A DNA stretch of 64,000 bases from an uncultured Clostridia bacterium (GCA_934643825.1 CAKUCW010000003.1:52123-116122); one strand, 5' to 3'; shown: positions 34,450 to 44,176, counted from the first letter of the stretch. A program made the numbers and translations. The notes: generated by a model not told the origin, from the sequence alone.

Positions 34450-36207
34450 ATGCTTGATCAGGATAAAATGAACTGCATGACGCTCATCGCCGGCAAAAAT
34501 GCCAGCGCGACGGGGCGCGTGCTTGTTGCTCATAACGAAGATGACGGCGGATTCGTCGTTGTGCGCCACGGCTGGGTTCCCCCGCAGGACTGGGCGGCAG
34601 GAAGCGTGATGTCCGCCGAAGAGGGCTGCGCCGAAATCCCGCAGGTTTCCCATACGCTTGGCTATTCCTGGACGGAATACCGTAAGGATACCTGCGGACT
34701 GACCACCGCTGACGGCTTTGTCAACGAGTGCGGCGTGGTCATCGTGTCCAACAGCATGGGCACATCCCGCGAAAGCATGGAAAACGCCGACTGCGTCAAA
34801 AACGGCGGCATCGGCTACAACCTGCGCCGTGCGCTTGCCGAACGCGCCGGCTCTGCCCGGGAAGGCGCACGGATTCTGATGGAACTCATCGACGAATGGG
34901 GCTATGCGCCGTCCGGCCGTGCCTATACCATTGCCGACAAGGACGAAGCCTTCATGTTCCAGCTCGTCCGCGGACGGCACTACATGGGCGCCCGCGTTCC
35001 GGATGACGCGCTCGCCGTCATGCCCAACCATTACAACCTGCACAGCCTCCACGACTGCCCGGAGATGTTCTATCCCGCGGATCTCGTTTCCTACGCGATC
35101 GATCAGGGCTGGTATGCGCCGGCACGCCATGGCGATTATTCTGATTTTGACTTTGCCGCCGCTTACCAGCTTCCGGAAGAATACTTCGGGCCGCGCAACG
35201 TCATGCGCCAGAAAAACGGACTGCGCATCGCGCTGAATCGCCCGTGGAGCGTCGAAAAAGAGGGCATGCCTTTCTGCGTGAAAGCGGATCATCCGGTGGA
35301 CGCCATGCGGATGGCGGATATCCTTTCCAGCCATTACGAGGGAACGCACGACTGCTGTGCGCATTTCGGACCCGGTCTTTCTCCGCATGACGCGTCTTCC
35401 ATCCGCTATATCTGCACAGGCACAACGCTGGAAAGCGACCTGTTCGTCCTGCGCGACGATCCGCGCCTGACCACCGTGTTCAGCGCGTTCGGTCGTCCGT
35501 GCCAGCTGCCGTATATTCCGCTGCATCCGCTCCTCGGTCTGCCGGAATCCCTCTCGCCGATGGCAGACGCGCCTGCGTCTATGGCGCATCACCTTCGCCC
35601 CGTTCCCGGCTCAAGCTGCTTTACGGATACGCCGTGGTGGCGTCTGCGCGGCATCGAATGCGCCGCGGACATGCTCTATTCCGCCGTTGCGGATGACCTG
35701 CGTGCGCTTCTTGTCCGCATGCTCAGCCAGTGGCTTGACGCCGACGAGCGCCTGATTGCCCGCCTCTCCCGGCTGCTGAAGGACGGCGATGAAGCCGCCG
35801 CCCGCGCCCTGTCGCTGGAAAGCGACGACAACGCCATTTGCTCCGCGCTGCGCACGCTCGAGGACTTCGCCTGTGCCGCCTTTGACACCGTGCAGATTGA
35901 TCCGCTCCCGACGCTTGCGCTGCATCCTGAAGAGAATGAGCGCGTTTGCCTGACCCTGCATGCCGACCGGGCTGTCATCCCCGACGCGATGGCATTCGGC
36001 GTCGCGCATACGAATGTCAAGCTCACCTTTGCGCCGCTCCTGCCGAATGCGCTGACGGATTGCGGCAACGGCGTCTACACCGCCGAATTTGACGCCCGGA
36101 AGCTGACTTCCCCCCTCGCCTCGCCGGGACGTTATCTCTTCATCCTCGGCGGACGCTGCGAAGGCGGAAAACCGTTTGCGGGCATCACAACCGTTGAGAT
36201 GCGTTAA
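34450..36207 (+). CDS. C69-family dipeptidase
   Basis: A 585-residue Ntn-hydrolase of peptidase family C69 (PepD/PipD), which cleaves dipeptides with broad specificity. The nucleophile is the N-terminal-region Cys 9 (MNCMTLIAGKNASATG), exposed after self-processing, followed by the HNEDDGG segment typical of the family. The frame continues through the normal C69 core (GYNLRRALAERA, then PSGRAYTIADKDEAF). No signal peptide is seen, so it should act in the cytoplasm. GAGGAGG lies seven bases before the ATG. It is a single-gene unit with a terminator at 36325. Confidence 0.9.
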   Translation: MLDQDKMNCMTLIAGKNASATGRVLVAHNEDDGGFVVVRHGWVPPQDWAAGSVMSAEEGCAEIPQVSHTLGYSWTEYRKDTCGLTTADGFVNECGVVIVSNSMGTSRESMENADCVKNGGIGYNLRRALAERAGSAREGARILMELIDEWGYAPSGRAYTIADKDEAFMFQLVRGRHYMGARVPDDALAVMPNHYNLHSLHDCPEMFYPADLVSYAIDQGWYAPARHGDYSDFDFAAAYQLPEEYFGPRNVMRQKNGLRIALNRPWSVEKEGMPFCVKADHPVDAMRMADILSSHYEGTHDCCAHFGPGLSPHDASSIRYICTGTTLESDLFVLRDDPRLTTVFSAFGRPCQLPYIPLHPLLGLPESLSPMADAPASMAHHLRPVPGSSCFTDTPWWRLRGIECAADMLYSAVADDLRALLVRMLSQWLDADERLIARLSRLLKDGDEAAARALSLESDDNAICSALRTLEDFACAAFDTVQIDPLPTLALHPEENERVCLTLHADRAVIPDAMAFGVAHTNVKLTFAPLLPNALTDCGNGVYTAEFDARKLTSPLASPGRYLFILGGRCEGGKPFAGITTVEMR

Positions 36208-36324
36208 AGCCCGTCTGCATCCCTCTCTTTCTAATCCGGTTTCACCCCAGCCGCCGCACAGCGGACAGGCGTGAATTTCCCGGATCATGTTCAAGGCGCA
36301 ATTTCGCCGTCCTTACATCAAATA

Positions 36325-36395
36325 AAGCCCGCGCTTTCATCCCCCGGTCATTTCAGACCGAAACGGATGCGAGCGCGGGCTTCGTTTGTTTTTCA
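36325..36395 (+). terminator. Terminator after the C69 gene
   Basis: AAGCCCGCGCT pairs with AGCGCGGGCTT, followed by CGTTTGTTTTTC on the plus strand; the loop is about 36 nt. It lies in the convergent gap with the flavoprotein gene. Confidence 0.65.
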
Positions 36396-36442
36396 CATCA
36401 TAGGGAATTGTGTGAGTTTAAGGAATCAGGGTTGCCGTTTGC

Positions 36443-38251
36443 TTACTTTCCGGCGTTGGCAACTGCATTTTCAGCAGCAATCATGCCCCACGTTGCGCAG
36501 TTGCCATGTCCGATACCACCGATCGTGGTATGACCGCAGACATTGCCCATGCCAACGATTTCGCCGGCGAGATACGCGCCCGGAATGACCGTGCCATCCT
36601 CGGTCAGCATCTGCGCGTCAGCATTGATGCGCGGGCCGCCGGACGTGATCAGAACGTACGGGATCGTCATGATCGCGTAATACGGACCTTCTTCCATCGC
36701 GTTCAGGTTCTTTTCGCGGCCAAACTGGCTGTCCTTGCCAGCCTTGCAGTCCGCGTTATAGGTTTCCACGGTCTTCACCAGCGCATCGGCATTGATGCCA
36801 GCCTTTTCCGCCAGCTCAGCAACCGTATCCGCCTTAAACACATACTTGCCCTCTTCAACCAGCTCGGCAAACTTCGCGGCAGGATCCGCAGCACCGGTGA
36901 TGATCGGCATTTCCGGATTGATGGCGCTGTCCGTGAAGACGACGAAGACCTTGTTTTCCTCGGCATTCGTCCACGCGTCAGAGCGAACCTTGGAATCCGC
37001 ATTCGTTTCATCCGTGAAGCGCTCGCCGTTCAGACCCACCCAGATCGGACCGGGGTTGGTGTACAGGTTTGCCGCCAGGCTCTTGGTGAAGCCCGTCGCC
37101 GGGATGGCTCCGCCGTATGCCGTGCAGAAATCCATGCCGCTGAACGCCGCACCCGCTTTGCGGGCGAAGTCGTAACCGGAACCGGTCGCGCTGGCAGGCG
37201 TGGAGGTCGCAACGTTGGTGAAGTTGTATTCCTTCAGCCACGCCTCGTTATGACCGTAACCGCCGGTCGCGATGATGGTGGAAGGCGCCTTGATGGTCGT
37301 TTCAACGCCGTTGATCTGAGCAACGACGCCCGTGATCGTGCCGTCTTCGATGACGATATCGGTGACCGGGCTTTCGAGCAGCAGGCAGGCATTGCCGGCA
37401 GCGATGTACTCATCCAGCTTCGCCTTCAGCGCGGAGATGAAGCCGGAACCGCCGCGACCGGTGGACTTGGAAACATCGCCGTCTTCCGGAACCGCGAAGT
37501 GAACACGGTTGACATTCAGCGGCTCGTAGCTGCCGTAGGTCGGCTTACGCTCGCCGAAGTTCACGCCGACAAAGGTATCCAGCCAGTCAACTGCCGTGCC
37601 GGCACGCTCCGCAAACTTGCGGGCGACTTCCGGATTGTAGTTGCCTTCGCCGCCGAGGCGACCGAAATCAGCATAGAGCAGGTCGATGCTGTCTTCGATG
37701 CCCGCTTCTTTTTCGATGATGGTTTCAGCGCCGACGATCGAGCCGCCGGCAACCGCCGCAGAACCGCCGATGCGCGGCATCTGCTCAAAAACCAACACAT
37801 TGGCGCCGAGCTGGCTGGCGCGGACAGCGGAAGAAAGACCCGCCATGCCTGCGCCGATGACGATGACATCGGGCTGCTCAAACGGAATAACGACGCCTTC
37901 CTCTTCCGCTTGCTCGCCGGACAGGGCAGCCTTTACGGCTTCCTTGATCGCGTTGCTGGTGACGGTTGCGCCGGAGACCGCTTCGACGTCCGCGCTCTGT
38001 GCCTCAACGATGGCAGCCGGGATCTGCTCGATCGCGGGATCGCTGATGCCGGGCGTTTCGTTGTGCTCTCCAACCTCAACGGAAACGATCTTGCCGCCTT
38101 CCACGGTCACGCTTACGTTGACGTCGCCGCCCATGCCCGTGCCGACACCGGTATAGCTGCCATCGGCATATTCAGCCAGTGCCGAGGATGCGAACAGCGG
38201 CATGCACAGGCTCAGCGCCAGACTCAGCACCTTTTTCGTGGTCTTATTCAT
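36443..38251 (-). CDS. Secreted FMN-binding/FAD flavoprotein reductase (flavocytochrome-c-like), paralogue 1
   Basis: A 602-residue exported reductase. A signal peptide (cleavage near SALA, residue 26) leads to an FMN-binding domain with the flavinylation motif VSGATVTS (near residue 95), where ApbE attaches FMN to Thr. A fumarate-reductase-like FAD domain follows, starting VIVIGAGMAGLSSAV (near 130) and ending GHTTIGGIGHGNCATWG. No haem-binding CxxCH is present, so it is a haem-free fumarate/urocanate-reductase type. Substrate unknown. These proteins take electrons from a membrane flavin chain. It is 55-60% like the protein at 60575-62359 by eye. Confidence 0.92.
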   Translation of the reverse strand: MNKTTKKVLSLALSLCMPLFASSALAEYADGSYTGVGTGMGGDVNVSVTVEGGKIVSVEVGEHNETPGISDPAIEQIPAAIVEAQSADVEAVSGATVTSNAIKEAVKAALSGEQAEEEGVVIPFEQPDVIVIGAGMAGLSSAVRASQLGANVLVFEQMPRIGGSAAVAGGSIVGAETIIEKEAGIEDSIDLLYADFGRLGGEGNYNPEVARKFAERAGTAVDWLDTFVGVNFGERKPTYGSYEPLNVNRVHFAVPEDGDVSKSTGRGGSGFISALKAKLDEYIAAGNACLLLESPVTDIVIEDGTITGVVAQINGVETTIKAPSTIIATGGYGHNEAWLKEYNFTNVATSTPASATGSGYDFARKAGAAFSGMDFCTAYGGAIPATGFTKSLAANLYTNPGPIWVGLNGERFTDETNADSKVRSDAWTNAEENKVFVVFTDSAINPEMPIITGAADPAAKFAELVEEGKYVFKADTVAELAEKAGINADALVKTVETYNADCKAGKDSQFGREKNLNAMEEGPYYAIMTIPYVLITSGGPRINADAQMLTEDGTVIPGAYLAGEIVGMGNVCGHTTIGGIGHGNCATWGMIAAENAVANAGK

Positions 38252-38316
38252 GGTTTTCCTCCTTCATGTGATGCAGAGTTATTCTTGCTCCTGCATTTCC
38301 CCAAGATGTTACGGCT

Positions 38317-38345
38317 ATTGTATCACAGTCAAAGACCGGCTGCAA
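38317..38345 (-). promoter_or_regulatory. Promoter of flavoprotein 1
   Basis: TTGCAG and TACAAT are 17 bp apart on the minus strand, about 60 nt before the ATG. Confidence 0.65.
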
Positions 38346-38476
38346 GAATTTTAACAAAAAACATATAGAATATCATTTTTTAATTTTAGCGTTTTGCTCT
38401 TTCTTCCGCCGAAGCATATAAAACGCTGAAACCTGGCACACACGAGCTTTTTTATGCAATTTCATACACATAAAAA

Positions 38477-38571
38477 AGCGGGCTGAGCCCGCCTTCACCT
38501 CCGCCGAAGTTCGCCACGCATCAGAGTCTTACTCACGCGGGCGATTTTGTGCAATTTCCTATACGTTAAAA
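38477..38571 (+). repeat. Dispersed repeat, family B, copy 2
   Basis: Same 95-bp unit as at 28091, with about eight substitutions; the GCGGGC/GCCCGC hairpin is intact and is followed by a T-run on the minus strand. A partial tail-like segment (ATGCAATTTCATAC) lies just to the left. It sits 3' of hsp20 and directly abuts the hsp20 terminator. Confidence 0.85.
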
Positions 38572-38602
38572 AAGCACCCTGCCGGGTGTCCGACAGGGTG
38601 TT
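38568..38602 (-). terminator. hsp20 terminator
   Basis: CACCCTG/CAGGGTG stem around a TCGGACACCCGG loop, then CTTTTTT on the minus strand. Confidence 0.8.
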
Positions 38603-38609
38603 GATGATG

Positions 38610-39074
38610 TTAGCCCTCAATCAGAATGGTCTTCTTCTCAGGGGCTTTGAGCGCCTCTTTCTTCGGGATGATCACATGCAGGACACCGCTTTCATAAGAA
38701 GCCTTGATATCCTCTTCCGTGATATTGCCACCCACATAGAAGCTGCGCTGCATCACGCCAGCATAACGCTCCTGACGGAGTATCTTGCCCTTCTTGTTCT
38801 CGTCTTCCTTCTCCAGGGATTTCTCCGCAGAGATGGTCAGATAACCGTCATTCAGTTCCAGATGGATCTCATCCTTCTTGAAGCCGGGCAGATCGATGTC
38901 TACCTCATAGCCCTCATCCGTTTCCTTGACATCCGTCTTCATCACGTTCTGCGCGTGTTTGCCGTACAAAGCATGATCGACATTGCCGAAGCCACGGAAG
39001 AGATTACGGTCGAAATCATCAAAAACGTCCATCAGGTTTTCACCGAAAACAGTAGGAAGATAAGTGCTCATCAT
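38610..39074 (-). CDS. Hsp20/alpha-crystallin small heat-shock protein
   Basis: A 154-residue ATP-independent chaperone that holds unfolding proteins. The alpha-crystallin domain spans about residues 40-140: VDIDLPGFKKDEIHLELNDGYLTISAE, then the GVLHVIIPKK strand. The flexible N-terminus carries FDDFDRNLFRGF. A canonical IXI-type C-terminal tail (TILIEG) is present. Tandem ATGs at 39074 and 39071 both follow GGAGG. It has a near-consensus promoter and an unusually long leader of about 125 nt. No CIRCE element was found. Confidence 0.93.
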   Translation of the reverse strand: MMSTYLPTVFGENLMDVFDDFDRNLFRGFGNVDHALYGKHAQNVMKTDVKETDEGYEVDIDLPGFKKDEIHLELNDGYLTISAEKSLEKEDENKKGKILRQERYAGVMQRSFYVGGNITEEDIKASYESGVLHVIIPKKEALKAPEKKTILIEG

Positions 39075-39204
39075 GCAGACCTCCAATCAATAGCCTTGCA
39101 CCGCTGGTAACATAGCCAGTCATGTAAGGTCGCATTTTGAACCTTTTTGCGGGTCGTGTATTCGCGGTCATCAGCCGCATCGTCCGTTCCCGAACGACGC
39201 CATT

Positions 39205-39232
39205 ATTATAGTCTTTCTGAGTTCATTGTCAA
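39205..39232 (-). promoter_or_regulatory. hsp20 promoter
   Basis: Perfect TTGACA and TATAAT boxes, 16 bp apart, on the minus strand. The rest of 39075-39418 holds the leader and the pckA terminator; no gene is seen. Confidence 0.75.
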
Positions 39233-39368
39233 TATGTTTTGACAAATTTTTTTATTTTTTCAGGGCACTCATTGCCCCGCCTTCCGCCGCCTGTTTTCTT
39301 CAATCTGCGGGAAGCATCAGCTCGCAAAGCGCCGTTGATTCGGTCGGCTTTATCCCTTTTTATATGCA

Positions 39369-39402
39369 AAAAGGAGCGCACTCCTCTCGGAATGCGCCCC
39401 AT
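39369..39402 (-). terminator. pckA terminator
   Basis: GGGGCGCATTC pairs with GAGTGCGCTCC (two G-T pairs), followed by TTTTTG on the minus strand. Confidence 0.8.
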
Positions 39403-39418
39403 TTGATGCGGGTTCAGC

Positions 39419-41023
39419 TTACAGCTGCGGACCGGCGGCGACCAGCGCCTTGCCAGCCTCGTTGCCCTCGTACTTGGCGAAGTTCTTGATGAAGCGGGAA
39501 GCCAGATCCTTGGCCTTCTCGTCCCACTCCGCCGGGTTGGCGTAGGTGTCACGCGGGTCGAGGATCTTGGGATCGACGCCCGGCAGCTCGGTCGGAACCT
39601 CGAAATCAAAGTACGGGATCTTCTTGGTCGGCGCATTCAGGATGGCGCCGTCGAGGATCGCGTCGATGATGCCGCGGGTATCCTTGATGGAGATGCGCTT
39701 GCCGGTGCCGTTCCAGCCGGTGTTGACCAGATACGCCTTCGCGCCGCTCTTTTCCATCTTCTTGACCAGTTCCTCAGCGTACTTGGTCGGATGCAGCTCC
39801 AGGAACGCCTGACCGAAGCAAGCGGAGAAGGTCGGGGTCGGCTCGGTGATGCCGCGCTCGGTGCCCGCCAGCTTGGCGGTGAAGCCGGAGAGGAAGTAAT
39901 ACTTGGTCTGTTCCGGGGTCAGCACGGAGACCGGCGGCAGCACGCCGAACGCATCCGCAGACAGGAAGATGACGTTCTTGGCAGCCGGAGCGGAAGAGAT
40001 CGGGCGAACGATGTTCTGGATATGGTCGATCGGGTAGGACACACGGGTGTTCTCCGTCACGCTCTTATCGGTGAAGTCGATCTTGCCGTTCTTGTCGAGG
40101 GTTACGTTCTCGAGCAGAGCGTCGCGCTTGATGGCGTTGTAGATGTCCGGTTCGGATTCCTTATCCAGGTTGATGACCTTCGCGTAGCAGCCGCCCTCGA
40201 AGTTGAAGACGCCGTTGTCGTCCCAGCCATGCTCGTCGTCACCGATCAGCAGACGCTTCGGATCGGTGGACAGGGTGGTCTTGCCGGTGCCGGACAGACC
40301 GAAGAAGATGGCGGTGTTCTTGCCTTCCATATCGGTGTTGGCAGAGCAGTGCATGGAAGCAATGCCCTTGAGCGGCAGGAAGTAGTTCATCATGGAGAAC
40401 ATGCCCTTCTTCATCTCTCCGCCGTACCAGGTGTTGATGATGACCTGCTCACGGCTGGTGAGGTTGAAGGCGACGGCGGTCTCAGAGTTCAGACCCAGCT
40501 CCTTGTAGTTCTCAACCTTCGCCTTGGAAGCGTTGTAAACCACGAAGTCCGGCTTAAAGTCCTTCAGCTCTTCCTCAGTCGGCTTGATAAACATGTTGGT
40601 AACAAAGTGAGCCTGCCATGCCACTTCCACGATGAAGCGGATAGCCATGCGGGTATCCTTGTTCGCGCCGCAGAACGCATCCACGACGAACAGGCGCTTG
40701 TTGGAGAGTTCCTTCTTGGCGATCTCCTTGAGTGCCTTCCACGTTTCCTCGGAAGCCGGATGGTTATCGTTCTTATAAGCGTCGGACGTCCACCACACAG
40801 TGTCCTTGGAGGTGTCATCCATGACGATGAACTTATCTTTCGGGGAACGGCCGGTGTAGATGCCGGTCATCACGTTCACGGCGCCCAGCTCGCTGACCTG
40901 ACCCTTTTCATAGCCCTCAAGGCTGGGTTTGGTCTCTTCCTCAAAGAGCGTTTCGTAAGAAGGATTGTGGACGATCTCGGTCGTCCCAGTGATACCATAC
41001 TGCGTAAGATCAATGTTAGCCAT
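39419..41023 (-). CDS. pckA: Phosphoenolpyruvate carboxykinase (ATP)
   Basis: Interconverts oxaloacetate + ATP and PEP + CO2 + ADP; in rumen- or gut-type anaerobes it often runs in the carboxylating direction and yields ATP. The 534-residue protein has the TGRSPKDKF substrate segment, the kinase-1a loop FFGLSGTGKTTLS, metal-site IGDDEHGWDDNGVFNFEGGCY and the adenine-binding region near the C-terminus. The ATG at 41023 lies 11 bases after AAAGGAG. With malic enzyme and the Na+ decarboxylase it completes a C4/C3 node. Confidence 0.97.
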   Translation of the reverse strand: MANIDLTQYGITGTTEIVHNPSYETLFEEETKPSLEGYEKGQVSELGAVNVMTGIYTGRSPKDKFIVMDDTSKDTVWWTSDAYKNDNHPASEETWKALKEIAKKELSNKRLFVVDAFCGANKDTRMAIRFIVEVAWQAHFVTNMFIKPTEEELKDFKPDFVVYNASKAKVENYKELGLNSETAVAFNLTSREQVIINTWYGGEMKKGMFSMMNYFLPLKGIASMHCSANTDMEGKNTAIFFGLSGTGKTTLSTDPKRLLIGDDEHGWDDNGVFNFEGGCYAKVINLDKESEPDIYNAIKRDALLENVTLDKNGKIDFTDKSVTENTRVSYPIDHIQNIVRPISSAPAAKNVIFLSADAFGVLPPVSVLTPEQTKYYFLSGFTAKLAGTERGITEPTPTFSACFGQAFLELHPTKYAEELVKKMEKSGAKAYLVNTGWNGTGKRISIKDTRGIIDAILDGAILNAPTKKIPYFDFEVPTELPGVDPKILDPRDTYANPAEWDEKAKDLASRFIKNFAKYEGNEAGKALVAAGPQL

Positions 41024-41124
41024 CTTAGATGCAACTCCTTTTTTAAATAACTGTCGGCTATGACAGAAGCCGCATTGAAGAGCCCGCCATACACAAGCCC
41101 TACTACCCACATGATAGCACATTC

Positions 41125-41153
41125 ATCATACCGCAACACCGGACAAAAATCAA
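41125..41153 (-). promoter_or_regulatory. pckA promoter
   Basis: TTGATT and TATGAT are 17 bp apart on the minus strand; leader about 95 nt. Confidence 0.55.
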
Positions 41154-41230
41154 TGGGCTTTTTACGAAAATGCTAAAAAAATGACAATTTCGTGCGTGTG
41201 GTCAGTCACGGTCGTCAGAATTTCTATTTC

Positions 41231-42781
41231 TTACAGCAGCTCCGCAAAGAACCGCATCACCAGCTGTCCCAGCCGCAGGGTTGCGCTGCGCCCTTCCCTG
41301 TATTGACGCGTCACATCGCGGCTCTGCGCCATGATCCGCTCAAAGTCCGCCCGGATATCCGCAACGGCATCGCAGTCCGCCATGAAGCAGCCGTTTTCAA
41401 AATGATGATACAGGCTGCGATAATCCAGATTGATCGTTCCGCAGGTCGCCATGCAGTCATCCGTAATGCTCATCTTCGCATGGCAGAAGCCCGGCGTCCA
41501 CTCATAAACACGCACGCCGTTGCGCACCAGGCAGTTGTAGAACGAACGCGTCACGTTGTAAACCATCTTTTTATCCGGAATGCCCGGCGTGATGATGCGC
41601 ACATCCACGCCGCGCTTCGCCGCCAGCGACAACGCATGCGCCATTTCGTCCGTAATGATGAGGTAAGGCGTGATGAACCAGCAGTATTTCTCCGCTTTAT
41701 TCGCCATGCTGATGTAAACCTCTTCGCCGACATGCTCGTCATCCAGCGGGCTGTCCGCATAGGGCTGAATGAAGCCGTTTCCTTCTGCCGCATACGTCGG
41801 GAAATACGTTCCAAGCGCCGTGTCCTCGTCATTCTCCGTGCGGATGGAGGCGTTCCACATTTCAAGGAACGTCGCCGTCAGCGAACGCACGGCATCGCCC
41901 TCCATGCGCACGCCCGTATCCTTCCACTGTCCGTAGGGATGCGTGATGTTGAAATACTCGTTGGCGAGGTTATAGCCGCCCGTATAGCCGATTTTGCCGT
42001 CAACCACCGTGATCTTTCGATGATCGCGGTTATTGAGGAATACATTCATCATCGGATGCACCGGATTGAACACATGGCACCGAATGCCGACCGCTTCCAG
42101 CTTTTCGGCAAACTTCTTATTGACAAAACCGATGGAACCCATGTCGTCATAAAAGACCCGAACCTCTACGCCTGCCCGAACGCGCTCCTCCAGCACCCGC
42201 TGAATGCGGCTCCACGACTGCGCATCTTCGATGGCGTGATATTCCATAAAGATGAACTTCTCCGCCTTCGCCAGATCCGCAAGCTGGGCTTCCAGTCCCT
42301 TTTCCGCCTCATCGAAATAGATGAGCTTCGTATTGTTGTAAACCGGATACTTCGCATAGCTGTGCAGATACGACGCAATGCCGCCCGCCTTTGGCTCTTT
42401 CTCCTTCAATTCGTTGAGAACCTCTCGATTCTCCGGCAGCAGCGGGAACAGCTTCGCGTCCACCTCGCGGTAACGCCTGCTCATCATCTTCGTGCCGCCG
42501 TCCAAGCCGACGAGCAGATACAGCGATACGCCTAGAATGGGGAACACCAGAATCAGGATGATCCACGGCATCTTCATCGTCGCCGTCTGATGCTGCGCGT
42601 ATATCTTGAGGACCAACAGGGTTGACAGCAGACGCGTCGCCCAGTCGATCCATTCAAAATACCGATTCAGGCTCGTGAACATGTTGATGAGAAAAATGGC
42701 TTGCAGCAGAATCGCCAGCGCGGAAAAAATGCCGTGCTTGACGCCATTCTGCGTCTTTTTCTTTCCCTCCAAGGTCTTCAT
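41231..42781 (-). CDS. cls: Cardiolipin synthase
   Basis: Joins two phosphatidylglycerols into cardiolipin at the membrane. The 516-residue protein has two N-terminal membrane helices, then two phospholipase-D HKD motifs: HRKITVVDGKIGYTGG and HAKMSITDDCMATCGTINLD. AAAGGAG lies nine bases before the ATG at 42781. It follows the MATE gene by 72 bp on the same strand, probably in one operon with the dehydrogenase further upstream. Confidence 0.94.
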   Translation of the reverse strand: MKTLEGKKKTQNGVKHGIFSALAILLQAIFLINMFTSLNRYFEWIDWATRLLSTLLVLKIYAQHQTATMKMPWIILILVFPILGVSLYLLVGLDGGTKMMSRRYREVDAKLFPLLPENREVLNELKEKEPKAGGIASYLHSYAKYPVYNNTKLIYFDEAEKGLEAQLADLAKAEKFIFMEYHAIEDAQSWSRIQRVLEERVRAGVEVRVFYDDMGSIGFVNKKFAEKLEAVGIRCHVFNPVHPMMNVFLNNRDHRKITVVDGKIGYTGGYNLANEYFNITHPYGQWKDTGVRMEGDAVRSLTATFLEMWNASIRTENDEDTALGTYFPTYAAEGNGFIQPYADSPLDDEHVGEEVYISMANKAEKYCWFITPYLIITDEMAHALSLAAKRGVDVRIITPGIPDKKMVYNVTRSFYNCLVRNGVRVYEWTPGFCHAKMSITDDCMATCGTINLDYRSLYHHFENGCFMADCDAVADIRADFERIMAQSRDVTRQYREGRSATLRLGQLVMRFFAELL

Positions 42782-42853
42782 AAAAAACGCTCCTTTCTTC
42801 TGTGCGCTTTTGACGCGCTCCGCCGCCTTCTTTACGAACGCGGTCGATGGTTG

Positions 42854-44173
42854 TTATTCCTTCATCCGTACCTTTTGGTATCGCAAAAACGTATAGATCA
42901 GCATCAGGCACCAGCCCGCCGCGCAAGCCCATGCCGCGCCGTTCAGCCCGATTCGGGGAACGAGCAGCCAGACCACCAGCGCACGCACGGAAATCTGGAT
43001 AAACGTCGCGATAAGCGTCGTTTTCATTTCGCCCATGCCGCGGAAATAGCCCTGAATGCCGTTGGTCAGTCCCGGCAAAACGTAGAAAAACGCCATCAGC
43101 GTCAGGTAATCCACGCCCATGCCGATCATGCTCACGCTGTCCTGCGCCGCAAAGAGCCGCATCACCGGCGTCTTGACCGCCAGCACAATCAGACAGATCA
43201 GCACGCCATAGACGGCTTCCATGCTCATTCCGCATCGAAAGGTTTCGCCGACGCGCTCATGCTCTCCCGCGCCGCGGTTCTGCGCGATACAGGTCATGAT
43301 GCCCGATGAAATGCTCTGTTCGGGAATGCAGGCAAAGTCGTCTATGCGGCTGACCGCGTTGAACGCCGCAATCACGCTGACGCCCTGCGCATTGATGACG
43401 CTTTGGATGACCGCCTTGCCGATGGGCTGGCACGCCTGCTGAAGCGCGGTAATCATGCCGGAGGAAACCGTTTCGCGCAGCAGCGTTTTATCGATGCGCA
43501 AATCGCGCAGACTCAGATGCAGCAGCGGGATATTCCGGTAGATCTGCACCGCGCAGAGCAGTGCGCTCACGCCCTCGGCGATGACCGTCGCCGCGCCCGC
43601 GCCCACGACGCCCCACCTGCCAACCGCAACGAACAAAACATCCAGCCCGGCGTTCATGACGCTCGCCGCCGCCAGAAACAGGACCGGCGTCTTGCTGTCC
43701 CCGACGCTTCTGAGCGCCGCCGCAAGGATGTTATACTGAAACGTAAACAGGAATCCGACAAAGATAACCCTCAAATATCTTGCCGCCATCGGCAAAACAT
43801 CCGGCGGCACATTCATCAGCCGAAGCACCGGTTCGCTCAGCGGCAGACCGATCAAAAAGACGGCAAGCGACGCTGCCGCGCCAAAAACGATGGTTGTCGC
43901 GACCTCCCGTCTGAGCCTCTGCGTGTCGCCCGCGCCGAAAAAGCGGCTCATCAGCACCGATGCGCCGATGCTGACGCCCGATACGCCGAGAATGACAATC
44001 GTCATCACCGGATTCGCCGCGCTGACCGCCGCCAACGCGTTTTCTCCCGCGAATTTGCCGATAACAATGGAATCCACCGCGTTATAGGTCAGCTGAAAAA
44101 TATTTCCCAATATCAGCGGAAACGCATACGCGATCAGATGGCGTGCGATGCTTCCTTCCGTCATTTTGCGCAT
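42854..44173 (-). CDS. MATE-family efflux transporter
   Basis: A 439-residue, 12-helix transporter of the multidrug and toxic compound extrusion family (NorM/DinF group), driven by Na+ or H+. It has the two homologous six-helix halves, with the N-terminal GSIARHLIAYAFPLILGNIFQ and Asn/Asp-rich helix 1 typical of the family. The ATG at 44173 lies 3 bp after the dehydrogenase stop. Its cargo cannot be told from the sequence. Confidence 0.92.
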   Translation of the reverse strand: MRKMTEGSIARHLIAYAFPLILGNIFQLTYNAVDSIVIGKFAGENALAAVSAANPVMTIVILGVSGVSIGASVLMSRFFGAGDTQRLRREVATTIVFGAAASLAVFLIGLPLSEPVLRLMNVPPDVLPMAARYLRVIFVGFLFTFQYNILAAALRSVGDSKTPVLFLAAASVMNAGLDVLFVAVGRWGVVGAGAATVIAEGVSALLCAVQIYRNIPLLHLSLRDLRIDKTLLRETVSSGMITALQQACQPIGKAVIQSVINAQGVSVIAAFNAVSRIDDFACIPEQSISSGIMTCIAQNRGAGEHERVGETFRCGMSMEAVYGVLICLIVLAVKTPVMRLFAAQDSVSMIGMGVDYLTLMAFFYVLPGLTNGIQGYFRGMGEMKTTLIATFIQISVRALVVWLLVPRIGLNGAAWACAAGWCLMLIYTFLRYQKVRMKE

Positions 44174-44176
44174 GGC

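Noticed and set aside
36506..38368. 620-codon plus-strand frame opposite flavoprotein 1 (and a similar one opposite flavoprotein 2)
   Set aside because: Shadows of the FAD/FMN domains; composition is dominated by Arg, Asp, Gly and Ala and no family is recognisable.
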